Of a DNA stretch of 64,000 nt, positions 36,601 to 48,752 are shown in pieces; within the stretch, counting starts at the first letter, position 1, and every line of letters begins with the position of its first letter. Below the pieces are notes generated by a model. That model did no database searches, had not been told where the DNA came from, and saw only the letters and a program-made list of their open reading frames with translations. Location: positions 682,001 to 746,000 of the forward strand of contig VJWM01000044.1 of the NCBI GenBank assembly GCA_010909165.1, given 5' to 3'. A program made the translations under genes and the position numbers. This DNA is from Anthoceros angustus. Its lineage: Eukaryota > Streptophyta > Anthocerotopsida > Anthocerotales > Anthocerotaceae.

Positions 36601-37077
36601 CAGCAACCCTGTCCCTCTGCTCCAATCTTCAACCGAAACTGCTAGACTCGAAGCACAGGATTCCGACAGCACAAAAGGAAGGAGGCGAAGGAATTCATCC
36701 AGAAGCTTACCCGTCTCAACGTCTGTATCAGGCCCCTCAAAAGTCTGATTCTCAAATATAGGAGGCGAGACACTTTCATAGTGACCATATTTAACTTCAT
36801 CTTTCAACCAATCAGCCTTGAAGCACTGGACCAACTCCCGCAGATGAGGCCATTGCTCCAGGTTCCCATTTAGCTTCACCCGAGGAAATGACAACGCCGT
36901 CAGCTAAGGGTCCCGACATTCCATGCTACAACACTGACCCAGTGATTAGAATGATAACGAAACACAATCCACAGTTTCAATGATGAGACTGACCAAGGGG
37001 TCAAGGCTAAGGCCAGGCGCGGAGAAAGGATGTGGAACGCGTCTAAATCGCTGCGTGCTCAACACTGCTTCCGCCAT
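27696..37077 (-). CDS. SPK1: SPIKE1, DOCK-family guanine nucleotide exchange factor
   Basis: Activates ROP/Rac GTPases, steering actin, cell shape and ER exit sites. ATG at 37077 opens MAEAVLSTQRFRRVPHPF, then NLEQWPHLRELVQC and FEGPDTDVET. Further exons give EKLSEDFYFQFLP, EKQKLQVWARIMPYREPFAW, the C2/DHR1 region (KRNLFIRVELRKDDADLKKP, HHHLLFTFFHVDLQMKLEAP), the armadillo-like middle (KGYRVGPVYDDVLSMAWVFL, CKKGLNLARRLNSSLAFFCY, ARENDRFLKQIAFHLLRLAV-like), and the DHR2 catalytic domain (FHFCAGILELIIPVHKSR, YYRVGFYGERFGKLNRKEYV). It ends SHYIPAILSEL (TGA 27696). Many exons with short introns; the longest intron I place is about 36.4-35.8 kb. The 28046-27951 intron is 96 nt, stop-free and in frame. 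Close to Arabidopsis SPK1 over its whole length (about 1,830 residues in the family). No frameshift found, though not every exon border was checked. Confidence 0.95.
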
Positions 37078-40000
37078 ATCCTGCAGGAAAAGCAGAAAAA
37101 AAGATTCACGTCAATCCGCACGGTAGATTCACCTCTATTGCTGCAGCCATTTGTTGTCTCCACTCAAAATCTCATCCAGCTTACGAGGCATATCCAAGAG
37201 AGAAATGTTCCAAGCAACATTGTTGCTCAACCACACGGAGAAGGATGCACGCAACGTTGTAAAGCTACGCGGACCACCTACAACGGTCACTACGTCCGTA
37301 CCTCTGAAAGCCTATCGACAGTCTAAACGATTCCCCGATAGCTAGTACATACCATACGGTAAGGGATGTACGCTTGCGGCCTGGTATGAGCAAATTCGAG
37401 CATCGATGTGCGTCACCGCATCGAGGTTGAGCAAGGGGAGGCGCAAAGGGAGTGTGAGTACGTACTTCAAGAAACCGATACGGCTGAGTAGACTCGCTAC
37501 GACAACATTTGCAAATGTTCTGCCGCTGGCAGAAGAGCAAACAGCTCCACCTCCAACTCCAGCTCCTGCTCCTGCTCCTGAACGACGTCTGAAAGCTCTA
37601 CAGCCCGAACATGTTTCCAGCTTCAGCATATACTGGGACACCTCGCATTGCCAGCGAGGGGCCTTAATTTGCAGCTCCCTTGTATACCCAAGAAGACGCC
37701 AGCCATGGCCCAAAACCTCGACCTTGACCTCCAGAGAACCACTACATTTTCCTGGAGCAAGCTCCCACACGGCTCCAATCGCAGGGAGATGCACAGCAAT
37801 GCAACAGTGCTCAAACCCTAACACCCGCTGGTTGCGCTGGCTGGTCCTGGGACAAACAGGAGCTGGCCGAAATTCCCCGGCCTTCGTTCCCCTTGATATA
37901 ATGCCGCTCCTCCTTCACACGCGCCTGCAGCAAACCAGATCGCTCCTGAAGAAGCTACAGGGAAGGCAAGATCAGGAGAACGGAGTTCCCTGCCAGAACA
38001 ATTGACGAACAGGCAATGCCGGCTACCGAGCTCCGGCGGCCTCCACATTCAGGGTCGGGAGAGCATGAAGACAGCATTCAGCTTGGACACGGACGCAGCG
38101 CAGCGCAGGCAGCAAACAGATGCTGGGGCATCTGTCTGGACGTCCACACAATCCACCACCTCTCTCTTCCTGCTCTGACCAAGCTGCGGGAATCAGGATG
38201 ACAGCGTCTACGCAGGAGCCATCACAGAGAGCAAACAGGCTGATGAAACAGCACAGCACAGCAAGAACAGCACAGCAAAGAACAGCACGGCAAGGAGCAG
38301 AGCACGGAGGGCAGCGGAGCCCCTTTGTGTCAGGCATCAACCTGCTGCACACTTGCCATACTGCATTCAAAGCTGCTGTTGCGCGCAAAAGAAAGGGAAA
38401 AGACAACCGATAGCGGATATGGCAGCAGCAGCGGCAGCAGGAGCAGGCTGCAGAGGCAACCAGCAACCTGCAACCTGCGACCAGCTTCTTTCTTCTCTCT
38501 TTGTTGGTTTGAGCAGCTCTCACATGTGCCATTTCCCCTCTTTCAGGAGCAGGCCGCCTCCATCCTCGGCACCTAGTACAACCAGTGCCTCTGCCATGGA
38601 TCCACAGTTAAAAAGCTTCCAAGTTTCTACCCGCCTCCAGCGGGCAGTAAAATCCGGCTGGCACTAGAGGACACACCCGTGGCTCCGATGCCGTGCGCAC
38701 CTCCCCGCAGCTGGCGGATGGAGCAGCGAACTGCAGGCTGCCAGGTTCAAATCACAATCCAGCCCAGAAGAAAGATGCGACTCCTAACAAAATGCGTTGG
38801 GACTGATTGTGATCATGTGCCTCCTTCCCGAAATCGATGCCATGCAGCCCAGGAGCAAAAAATCGTTACTTAGAGTGTGTGTCGGCCTCAACAGATGTTT
38901 CTACATCACCATGACCAGGCATGTACATATGCATGCATATCTGTAGCAGTACGTTCATCACAGGAGAAACTGGGCTCTGATGAGCAGACAGAGCACGGCA
39001 GGGGCCGCAGGGGTGTCCTGAAGAGCAGCTGTTATGGGTGATGGCGAAGCACCCAGCCATCATCTCCAGGACGTCAGTGCCATCGTTGCTGGCGGACAGC
39101 ATCGTGTTGACACATCTATGAACATATGTATGTACATCTTGTTGTACTTATGCATCAATGCTGCTGTCCAGCGATGCACACATATCGCTCTCTCGACTTC
39201 ACCTGAGGCGGATTGCATGATGCATGGGAATGGAGAGTTGATATTTGAAGGACGGCGAGTTATCAAGACATGACGGCTTAGTCAAAGCTGTGAGAGGAGA
39301 GTTTAATGCCCCGCACTTCCTCATCACAGCCTGCACTCACTTCGAGGCAGCCTCGAATCTCGGTCTGATGAGACTGTGGCCTTCTTGCACGCTACCTTGG
39401 ACAATTCCCGGTCAATCTGCCTCACATCATTTTCCTCTATCCACTGTCCAGTTCTAGCTTTCTGCAAGCGCTAGACGTTCATTTTGTTGATCAGCCTTTC
39501 AGTTTCCGAATAACTGGGTTAAATAATAACCCATATCGTTCACAAAATGTTGCGTAACCACGCGGCGCGTCCAAATGTTCTCGCACTTCGAGAAGCCCTG
39601 AATCCGCGACCAGGAGGGCCGCCGGCGCCCACGCTACTCATTGCAGGGCAGGACACACAGGATGTGCCGTTGCCGTTTCCTCGAGGCGGCAAACGTTACT
39701 CACGCTTACAGGATGCAAAGTTGCAGGTTACCCGAATAATCTCGTTCAAACTTAGTCGGCAAAGGCACCTGCAAATATCAACACTGTTCACAAGCAGACT
39801 CAGTCCCATGTGAGGAGCTGGGCCTCCGAGCGGGTGACAGTGCGAGCCGATCCGCCGATATGTATGTCGGAAGAGAGTGACGTCAAGGCCCGATTTTTTC
39901 TGCATACAAACCGCAACGGTGCATTAAACTGGAGATAACCGGCTGTGGGCTGCTTACTTGCGTAATTACAACAAATAGCCGGACAGGTGCAAGTGTGTAA

Positions 40001-41724
40001 AGAGAAGGCGGAGGAAAGGACGGCCGGCCCTGGGCCCAATGAGAGGGTCAGCGGCTGCTGCGCTGACAGAAGGTAGGCAGAGACTGTCCCTAACCAGGCG
40101 TGTCCTTTTACAGCCCCCCTTCACATGTGTGCAACCGCTTCGCACCAAAGTCACATGCTATTTTATGGCTATAGAGGAGTCGCACATACATATACCGTAC
40201 CCCGAGGGGTGGTTCAACAGGATAATATCGAAATAATTATTTTTTGAAAAAATTAAGGTTTAATATAAGTTTTTATACACTGGATATTTTAAGTGTAGTA
40301 ATTTTAGATTTTTTACTTTTACTAATTTTAATTTATTAATGTTGAATCATCCTTTGAGGTAAGGTAATATACTTGAGGAGTGTATTGAAGTGGTCATACA
40401 TATGGATGCCTTTTAGAGGTACATATACAAAAGCCAACTACATTGTTGAAATTGTGGGACGGTGGACGATTGGCCCCCCTCGCACTCGTGCCTTTGGTCC
40501 GGTTAGTCTACGTCTATCTCATTCGTTTAGCTCATGGCCGTCATTTTGGTTTGCTGGGTACCATGCTTTGTTGTAGTCAAGATACATCTACTAGTAGCCA
40601 TTGGTCTAATCTAGAAGTAAGAGTGCGGAGACTTTATAGATATGCTAAGATGGGAAGTCTCATTTGCACTCAGGGAGTGGGGAAGAACCCACTACAGGAC
40701 CCTAGGCCAAGAGCGATTAGTACCCGCAATTGTTTATCTTGAAGCTATCTACAACTAGATGTAGATAGATTATCTAGCTGTAGATAGTTTCAAGATAATC
40801 TATTGATCACTATAGATCCAGACTAGGACATCTATGACATTCTCGTTGACGGTATCCCGAGCAAGGTCTGTTACAACCGAGATCATCTACAATAGAGATC
40901 TAGTATCTTCCCATCGAAAATAAATCAGCCCTAGAGAAATGCCATTGAGCAATGTATATGGCGCTCCTTAAAAAGAAAAATCCCCTCTCTTTGGCCATTA
41001 AGAACATATGGGACGACGTGGTGTGTTACGATACATTGTCCGCCAATGGGACAGCAAGCTAGGTGAGTTGTAGCGTCGTCCACGAGGGCACCCACCTCGT
41101 CTAAGGAGAAGGTTTTGCTTGCACAGTCTATCCCCAGACATCTCTGATGTCAAAGAAGGCTGCCAGGCTCAACAGCTGAAAGTGCCAGCACCACATCCAA
41201 TACAGGCATTTCAAGCTCAGGGGGCAATCCAGCCATGAACCACAGTTCACGAGGGACTGGCAGGACAAACTGTCTCCTGGAGCTCGAATGTAATCTCACA
41301 GTCTTCGACAAAAGCTGGCGATATGACTTACCATGGGAGAGTTTTTCTGCAACACTCGGCCTGTTCAAAGCTCTCCAAAGATGTATGCAGCCTCTTCCTG
41401 CTGTGAATACTCTGGTCCTGCTCCTTGCTGCTGCTATGGTGGGCAGAACGCCTTTAATCAAGACCAGTGGGCAGGGGACGAGTGCAATGGCAAGCACCAT
41501 TTTCCCAGCTAATAGATAGGGTTGAGTAGTCATATTCAGACTTCAGTAGTGCTAAACTTCAGCCGTCCGACAAGAGGAGGAATTTTCTGCAGCCCCCAAG
41601 AACTGCTGCCTACAATTGTATAGCTCGATTACTAACAGAAATGGCCCACCCCGCCTGAATGTTTTTGACCTTGCCACAACCTAGGCGACACAGCAACAGA
41701 AACAGGCGAGGATCGACCAGCTTC
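37078..41724. other. Gene-poor region upstream of SPIKE1
   Basis: 4.6 kb. 37.1-38.6 kb should contain the SPIKE1 promoter and leader; a telo-box-like AAACCCTAA lies at 37813-37821, and an AACAGCACAGC-type low-complexity tract at about 38245-38310. 38.6-40.2 kb has only short, unrecognised frames. 40.2-40.4 kb is very AT-rich. The hairpin at 40734-40797 is listed separately. An ATG frame at 41533-41150 (127 residues, minus) matches nothing I know and is not called. Confidence 0.55.
40734..40797. repeat. Long near-perfect inverted repeat (hairpin), 27-bp arms
   Basis: The left arm starts TTATCTTGAAGCTATCTAC and the right arm ends GTAGATAGTTTCAAGATAA. They pair over about 27 bp with two mismatched or wobble positions around a loop of about 10 nt. 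It could be a MITE core, a transposon end or a small-RNA precursor. No terminal duplication was identified. Confidence 0.75.
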
Positions 41725-42010
41725 CCTGGTTGGCCACATTCCAATTCAATCACATTCTTTGTGTTCATGCAGCCTGTCAAAAACCTGGCATGGATCTCTC
41801 ATTTCACCACATTTTGCATACCCAGGTATCAGGGCTTTCCATGCCACCACATCTTTGTAGCCATGCTGTCAAAAACCTGGCGTGTATGTTTTGGTTCACC
41901 ACATTTTGCATACCCAGCTATCAAGGCATTCCATGTCACCACATAACGTGCTCTCGGTGCATGGCAGGCAACCAAGGTACATTGAACTGCGTGATGGTGT
42001 ATGGTCACAC
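41725..42010 (-). pseudogene. PPR-repeat protein remnant
   Basis: The minus strand reads VTWNALIAGYAKCGEPKHTRQVFDSM, the signature of a PLS-type pentatricopeptide motif. The adjacent DNA (GTCAAAAACCTGGC, TTCACCACATTTTGCATACC) is repeated about 120 bp apart, as expected for two consecutive motifs. Upstream and downstream frames are broken and no full gene can be assembled. PPR proteins bind organellar RNA. This is only a decayed fragment. Confidence 0.7.
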
Positions 42011-42530
42011 CTGAAGGAGACTGCAGATGGTATTTGAATGAAAAGAACACATTATGGTTTCGAAGTTTTCGTGAGGAGCTGATATGTTCAGTATGCTCAG
42101 AATGCTCATCTTCTCCGGATATCCTGATCGGGAGCGTTTGTCCACGGTGATATGTTCCAGCAGCTCGTTGTTTTGGTTTCAAGACACATTTCCTTGACCA
42201 TGCTGAACGAGCTTCTTCTGAGCCCTGGTATGACCCCACCACGTCCACCCCTCTTTCTCACTTCCACTTGTCCCCACGTCCACATGTCGCACGACGCACA
42301 TCACCAGTCTTCCGCGCTCTCATTGGACCCCTGCCCCGAGCGGTCGCTCACAGCGGTTTCACAGGGCAGGCATGTGCTCACGTGGCAGGAAGCCCAAGTC
42401 CTTTGTAAGTTTGTATGACCACACCTGAAGGAGAGTGCAGACGGGGTTTTAATGGCCACCTAGAAAACAGAACACGTCATGGTTTCGAATTTTTGGTCAG
42501 GAGCTGTAATGTTCAATATGCAGCAGCACT
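42003..42530. repeat. Pair of diverged direct repeats of about 110 bp
   Basis: CACACCTGAAGGAGACTGCA near 42006 recurs as CACACCTGAAGGAGAGTGCA near 42420. Both go on through an ATGGTTTCGAANTTTT core and a CAGGAGCTG-like block to TGTTCAATATGC-like sequence. Spacing is about 415 bp. Probably an old duplication of non-coding sequence next to the PPR remnant. Confidence 0.7.
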
Positions 42531-42696
42531 TCACTCAAGCGTTTGTCACATTCCGACCATCTGTCTACGTCACCTTGGCAGGTTGTGCATCATGCCCGAA
42601 ATCTCTCACCCAAGGACATAGAAAACCAAAATGATAATGCCAGGGGTGGAAGTTCCATGGAAGAATACGCCTGGTAGATTTTGTAGAACCCGTGCG

Positions 42697-43831
42697 CTAC
42701 CGGCGCACCAAGATGGCCATATTCATGCACAGTCTCAAGGAGCTATACTTGTCGTAGTCTTTGGTGAGAATCACCTCGTAGTGCTGGGTCACAATCTGAG
42801 AGAGCTCTGCACCGATGTGGTCATAATGAATCTTGAGAACAGGGCCCTCCCGCTGTGAACTACCCTCCTTCCTAATGCTTCCCTCGTTGGCCATATTCGC
42901 TTCTTTTCTTCCGCGGGGAAGTCTGGCGTCATAATCGTGTCCAGCAGATGACTGTCGAAATCCCCCGATTCCTTCACAGCGCTCCTCACTTCCCCCACAC
43001 TTCTAGAGTATACTGGAATGTTGAACAAATCCAGCTTCTCTTGATCCAACACGCCCTGATTGAGAACGACCACGTGACAGTTGGCTACCGGCTTTGAATT
43101 CCAGCTTTTCGCAGGCAGGAAACTAGAAATGCGTCAGGGTAATCAGCAGACTACCTCGGAAACGAGTTCCCGGAAGGCGTGTTGAAGCGGTACCCCTGTC
43201 TCATTCAGACCTTGGCATTCTTCCAATCCGTCATCCAGAAGGCCGCGCCCGCTCCTAACACGGTCTTTATCCAACCTGCAGCAGAACATGAGAACCAAGA
43301 CTCTGCCGGCAACAAGCTCTTGAGCTCGGATGTGCAGAAACTTCTTCAAGTCCGCAGCGGACTGCTGAGCTATTACACCACGCACTTTTCAACGTGTTCC
43401 ATCCTGTCAGATCCTGTTCTCGTTGAGAATCGGAGCCGCCGTGATACAGAGGCGGCAATTCTCGGAACAAAATGTTGAAATCGTTGGACGGCAAGTCGGT
43501 GGAGAACACCTCCACATCCGGCATTTCCACATTCTGAGCTGCGTATTTGGACTTCACCATATCCAAAATGCACTTCACCGCATTCAAAGTGTTGCTGCCC
43601 GTAGCGCATCCAAGATCCACCAGCCTGAAAGATGGAACACCAAACGCGGGAGCGGGCATTTCTGGCAACTCCCTGAACGCTTGTACAGCACGGCCTCACA
43701 ACAATTCCACATCACCGCCTGATTGACCGAGTTCTTGAAGTAGTTGGTGTCCCCGTTGCCCCAGACGTGCTGGATTTGGCAACATTGCTGGCCTCGCTCT
43801 TGAGAATATTCACCTGTTCCTGGATTGTCAT
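42697..43831 (-). pseudogene. SABATH-family carboxyl methyltransferase, broken
   Basis: SABATH enzymes methylate small carboxylic acids (salicylate, jasmonate, gibberellins and others) with SAM. Visible: ATG 43831 (MTIQEQVNILKSEASNVAK), GNGDTNYFKNSVNQAV in another frame, the SAM motif RLVDLGCATGSNTL, STDLPSNDFNILFRELPPLY, then FLHIRAQELVAGRVLVL, EKLDLFNIPVYSRSVGEVR and the C-terminal ILVRR followed by TAG. At least two frame changes occur before the SAM motif, near 43775 and 43690. The segment normally holding GVPGSFY and the HWLS motif is missing between PPLYHGG and the FLHIRA exon. With both frame breaks and an internal deletion, a pseudogene is the best reading. Confidence 0.82.
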
Positions 43832-44419
43832 GTTGAATGACAATGCATGGCCTCAGGAGCGCGATTCTATCCCTGCTGGATTATTTGCATCCATGGAACC
43901 TTGATGGACCTGCTGCATGCACATGGTTTGCGGAGAGATATCATTGACTCGACCACCCTGAGATCACAAAAAATATATTTAACACACTCCGTGCAAGATC
44001 CCTTTCTTGCCCGAGCTGTGGTATGAAGCTAGGGAGCTTTGCGCCTGGAGCCCAAAGACCTTGGGCCTTGGGCTGTTTGTGCTTTGTGTGAGAACGAGAG
44101 CCTACAGTACCTTGAAAAAAACCACGTTATGATAATGGTCAGGCACTGCTTCCCGGAGGGGACGTCAGTCACCCTGGTGGTGTAGAAAGTTCCAGGAGAT
44201 GGTGTGGGAGTTCTAGTAGATGAGCATATCGTGCCTGTGGGGTGTAGCTTGTGACGGGAACCATGATAGGTATTCGGAATCATAAGTGTGGTTCCACAAA
44301 ATATCCGACAAATGTGTCGAGACAGCCCTGACCTTCTGCAACGAATTCACAAGTCTGTCAACAGGTCCACTAACATATTTGCCTGCCTAAAAGCCCGTGT
44401 ACAGGAAGCACAGAGAGCC
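43832..44419. other. Spacer between SABATH remnant and FAM91A1 homologue
   Basis: No family recognised in any frame. It contains the 3' flank of the FAM91A1 gene and presumptive upstream sequence of the SABATH remnant. Confidence 0.6.
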
Positions 44420-47400
44420 TCAAACCCTGGATGCTGGTCTGGCAGAAGCTTCAGGTGCAAGCCTCAGCGCTTCTGATGCAACACTTGCCTCAGCTACCAA
44501 GGCTGCAGGAAGCCTCCCTTGTAGACACGGATTGATGTTCAGAGGAGCAAGCCAGGACCCGTTGAAAATCAAGTTCACTCCAGGGAGCGGTACATCCCCG
44601 CTGTCATCCTCCAGCCCATTGGCCTTGTGACCAGGAGTCGGCGGACTGTTATCCATGATTAGTCGTTGATTAGCTTCGTACACTGGGTACTGAGACTTTG
44701 ACGACCTGCATCCATAGAAACCACAGACGTTCTTGAATGTTCCAATGCACCAGAGAGCAACGCTAACGACGCTTCCCAACTGCATACTTGAAAGATGAGT
44801 TAGTGCAACAGACCTTGGAATATCTCCATCGAAACTCATGACCTCAAACCGTCGACGCTGCCGTTCTACGCGGCTAAGCTTAGACGACATAACAGGGGAG
44901 AGCGGTGTTGAGGGCTCCTCACTGGGTAAGAACCATCTTCCACTACCGTGACTTGTCAGCTCCGGTGCTCCTGTTGTGTGAAGTTTCTCACCACCATATG
45001 TGATTCTTGGAACCACACCAGTCGCTTGATGATCTGCAATAAATTCTTGCAGCTGCTTTCTCAAAAGTAGCATCTGCTCACGGTGTCTCAATACGGATAC
45101 AGGATGGAAGACACGATGCTGAACGGCTGCTTCACAAACACGCTGACATAGATCTGTGTCAAAAAGAGGGACACCAAACTCCACACCCTGTGGAACCCAC
45201 ACATAGTCACTGTCATCTGCCTCGTTTACTGGACCTTCATATCCTTGGGTAGATGTGCACATGCGCAAGAAGGTCATATATCCGACAGACTGCACATGAA
45301 GTTCGCTTGCTGCCTGAATGATAGAGGGATGTGGATAAAAGCTGTCTTTCGCATTATTGTCTCCCTCTGCTTGCTCATCCATTGGTAAAGCAACATCTTT
45401 TGTGACAATTCCCTCCTTGTCATCAAGGGAATCACGGTGAAAGGGTTGCACGAAAACAGCCGAATGCCTCAGAAGAGAATTCAAACAATGCAGCAAAATC
45501 TGACCAGCCACCACCGTCCCTTCGAACTTCCCTCCTATCCCGTTCACTACTGTGCCATCCCATGACCATACCAGAGCCTTGGTGCAACCAGACAACGGAG
45601 GAGGAAGCAACCGCAGCCGAAGCCCCCTTATTAAAGCAACTGAAACAGGTCCAGACCCAGCAACATGGTAGAGAAGAAGGCGCATCCATGGACTTACAGC
45701 AGCACGAGAGGGGGGGCCAAAGTGGACAGGACCTTCACCGTCTGCTGACACAAAAGGTGGTGGAGACGTTAAAGGGATCATTGAGACCACAACACTGTAA
45801 TCTCGGCGGAACACTCTTTGCAGTGTGGCAGGTGTGAGCCCAGCAAGGCTCTCACAACGGACCACATCTACACGATACTTCCTACCCTTCCGGGTCCGTG
45901 GCTTACTCTGAAGAGTACTGTCACTTACACTGGGGGAGCTTGCAACTTGAGCTCCGTCATCCATGTCCAGGATGCTGTCGGTCCTTGTCTTGGTACCATT
46001 TATATTGTGGACTCCATTCTGCCCGCTGATAGATCCAGCCTGATCTTGTTGTCCATTCACTGTATGAGATTCAGCACTATCCACAACTCTCGAAGACATC
46101 CCCAGTAAGCTGTCAGCAGTCATGAACAAGCCAGTGGGCACCACATCGCCTGATTTTCTACCCTGTGAAGAATTATCCAACAAAGACACTACGCTGAATT
46201 GCTCATCAGCTGAGGAAAGACTCCTATCAGCATCTGAGACATACTCCTTGGCTGCCAGCTCAGCAGAATCAACGATGTCCCCTTCGGAAGTAGGATCAAT
46301 CCCACCAGATCGAAGACATTCTAAAGCAAGACGCAGGCTAAACGCATGATCTGCAAATTGCTGTATCTCACCCTCAAATTTAGTGCCTTCTACTTTTCGT
46401 AGATCTTCACACATGTCAGCCACACTCGAATCTCCAAGCTTTCCAGCTTCATAAAGTGTAACAGCATGTGCCTTCAGCCCTGAGACAACAGGAAAACTGA
46501 ATGAAGAGGCAGAGATAGCACCAAAACCCTCTGAAAGCCGTAGGGGAGCAAATCATGCACAGAGGCCTGTGAACTTACCTGGTGATAAAGACCCCATCAT
46601 CAAATACGATGTGAGGCTGGCGTCCACCATAAAAGCCATTCTTGCTGATGATGGAGCTTTTGTAATTTCTCCAATGGAAGCGTCTTGAGGCTCAGGTCCA
46701 TCCCACAATGGACTTACTCCTCGGGGACTTCCTAAGCTGAGAAAATCATCTCCACTGCCATCACTGGTCGGAGAACCAGGCGAGCTCCGAAGTAGCTCCG
46801 TTGGGTCTAAAACCTTCTTGGCCCAGCCCAACCGGGCTGCCAATGATACAGCAGCCTCCAGCTGTGATTGATTTGCCTGTAAAGTCGCACCCAGCTCAGC
46901 AATGGTGACATGCTCGCTGGAAGCCACAAAAACAGCGTACAAGAGCCTGGGAAGCAGAGGATCCCAGCCATCAGGTTATCTGGCGGCATTGCAAGACTGA
47001 CACCCAACTACTAAGAGTAGCACTTCAGGTCTAACACCTTCTAATAGAACAGGTATGCGCCAACCATGACTCACTCTTCTGTTGGATCTTCATATGATTG
47101 CTCTCTATTTGAAACAAAACCTTCCAAGGTAGAGACTGCAACAGGCAAAGGAATTTATCAGACCGCTAAAAATCAGGTCAGGCTTAATACTGTCTTTAGG
47201 CAGCGTCTGCACTGTATGTGCCTGATTAGACCTGTCCTCAGATGTGTTTCCTATGCAATCAACAGATGTAGACATGTGTGATTCATTTCAAATAACCGGT
47301 GAGGAGCTTACCTTGAAAGTGATCATCTGGGAAAACAGGCACGTCAAGATATATCAAGCCCCTCCGATAAAGGACACGCAATACATTTATGTCAAATTCT

Positions 47401-48752
47401 CCGACCAGATTGACTTCTTCATTGCAGACCTTGTCAATTACAAGCATTTCGTCTTCTGACAGTTTCTACAGAGGAACACGTGTTATCCAATCGCATGCAG
47501 CATGCTGATCTGTTGATACAAATTTAACTAAGTTCACAGAAGCAATGAAAATGATAAAACTGAGTGAAATGAAATCCTCACCCGAAACTCCTCCAATGAG
47601 AGATTCACAACACAAACTGTCCACCATGGTTCAATAGGGAAGTCCACCGGTTGAGTGGGCAACATGTCCTTCACAATAGACTTGTTAAGCTTCCACATCA
47701 GCTTCTGCATAACACAACAAAGGGCAAGTTGTAGAGTCATTACGATACAAAAGAGACTAAAATCGCTGGCACTGATTTACATTAGGAGCCAACATGTAAC
47801 CCATATGCCCAAAGCTCTACGGTATACACATGGTTGAAGCTGGGAACTTTACCTTGGACCTGCACTTGTTCATAATGGCAATAAATTCATTTCGTCCTAT
47901 CCCCACAACTCGAAGAGCATCAGCAGCACTGAAATTAGGAATGGCATCATATGGGCGCTCTGAAGCAAAGCCACATACATGTTAGGATCCATTTGCAGGA
48001 TCTGCACATCACCGCGTCTCCTTCTATAGTAACTACTAATGGAACAACTTTGAGATCATAGTCTTTTGCAATGAAGAGATTCCTACCATTCTTCATCACC
48101 TCGTGGAGCATGTCACAGTAGTAGCGAAACGGAGATACCCGCAAAATGCGACATATGTTTTCTGAGAGATGGTAAGGAAAGAGCTGTCACAAGCCAAGGT
48201 TCCAACAACAACGTCCTGAGATAGAGAAACCTCTACAGTTCTACTGGCACAAAGTGTCCAGCACACCTTTCACACAAGTGCATCCAAGAAGCAAAACTCT
48301 TGTATCATTCTTGTAGTAAGTCAGCCTCCTGTTACAGCGCAAGCATTTGGAAACTTAGTGTCAAGCAGCTCCATTTACATGGTGCTGCCAGATGAATGAG
48401 ACACGTCATGCAGCACCTTGTGTTAGAAGGAAATACCGCTAGATTCTTCCGCAGGTAACGCATCATATCTTCATAATATTCATTTTCCTTACATGCATTC
48501 CTAGCATGGCACTCGTTCCATTTCAGCCGCTTCTTGATGCAGTACTCCTTTACTCTGTAAAGAGGAACCTTAGTAAACGACAGCAAGAGAACATAGCGAA
48601 GTAATTGACACAGCTGAAACCTACTTCTTGTTCCAATCTTCGCTTGTAGGGAGGAATAACTTGAGTCGCTTTGGCAGTCTCTCCCATGATAACTCTTCCT
48701 CAATTGCCTTCACGATCATCTGCTCCTCCACGTTCGTCGGTAGGCGCTGCAT
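44420..48752 (-). CDS. FAM91A1: FAM91A1-like protein
   Basis: FAM91A1 in animals works with WDR11 and C17orf75 in capturing endosome-derived vesicles at the trans-Golgi. Plants have one conserved homologue of largely unknown role. ATG at 48752 gives [20 protein letters not shown], followed by [20 protein letters not shown] and [75 protein letters not shown] and PIEPWW (FAM91_N), then [20 protein letters not shown] and [18 protein letters not shown], and a large last exon (46423-44420) carrying the FAM91_C half. The last exon includes a low-complexity Ser/Asp region. Start chosen because it matches the family N-terminus. The protein is close to the usual length of about 1,000 residues. No frameshift seen. 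Confidence 0.92.

Noticed and set aside
37342-37824. 160-codon minus-strand frame upstream of SPIKE1
   Set aside because: It starts with GTG, is Gly/Ala/Pro-rich low complexity and lies in the likely SPIKE1 promoter/leader.
39547-39813. 88-codon plus-strand frame
   Set aside because: No domain, no conserved neighbours and no splice structure.
41150-41533. 127-residue minus-strand frame starting with ATG
   Set aside because: No recognisable motif, no splice partners and no homologous pattern; length is not exceptional for this GC content.
1-44000. A biosynthetic gene cluster linking DXS, lipoxygenases, SABATH methyltransferase and lipase
   Set aside because: These belong to different pathways; the SABATH gene is broken, strands are mixed, and housekeeping genes (SPIKE1) lie between them.
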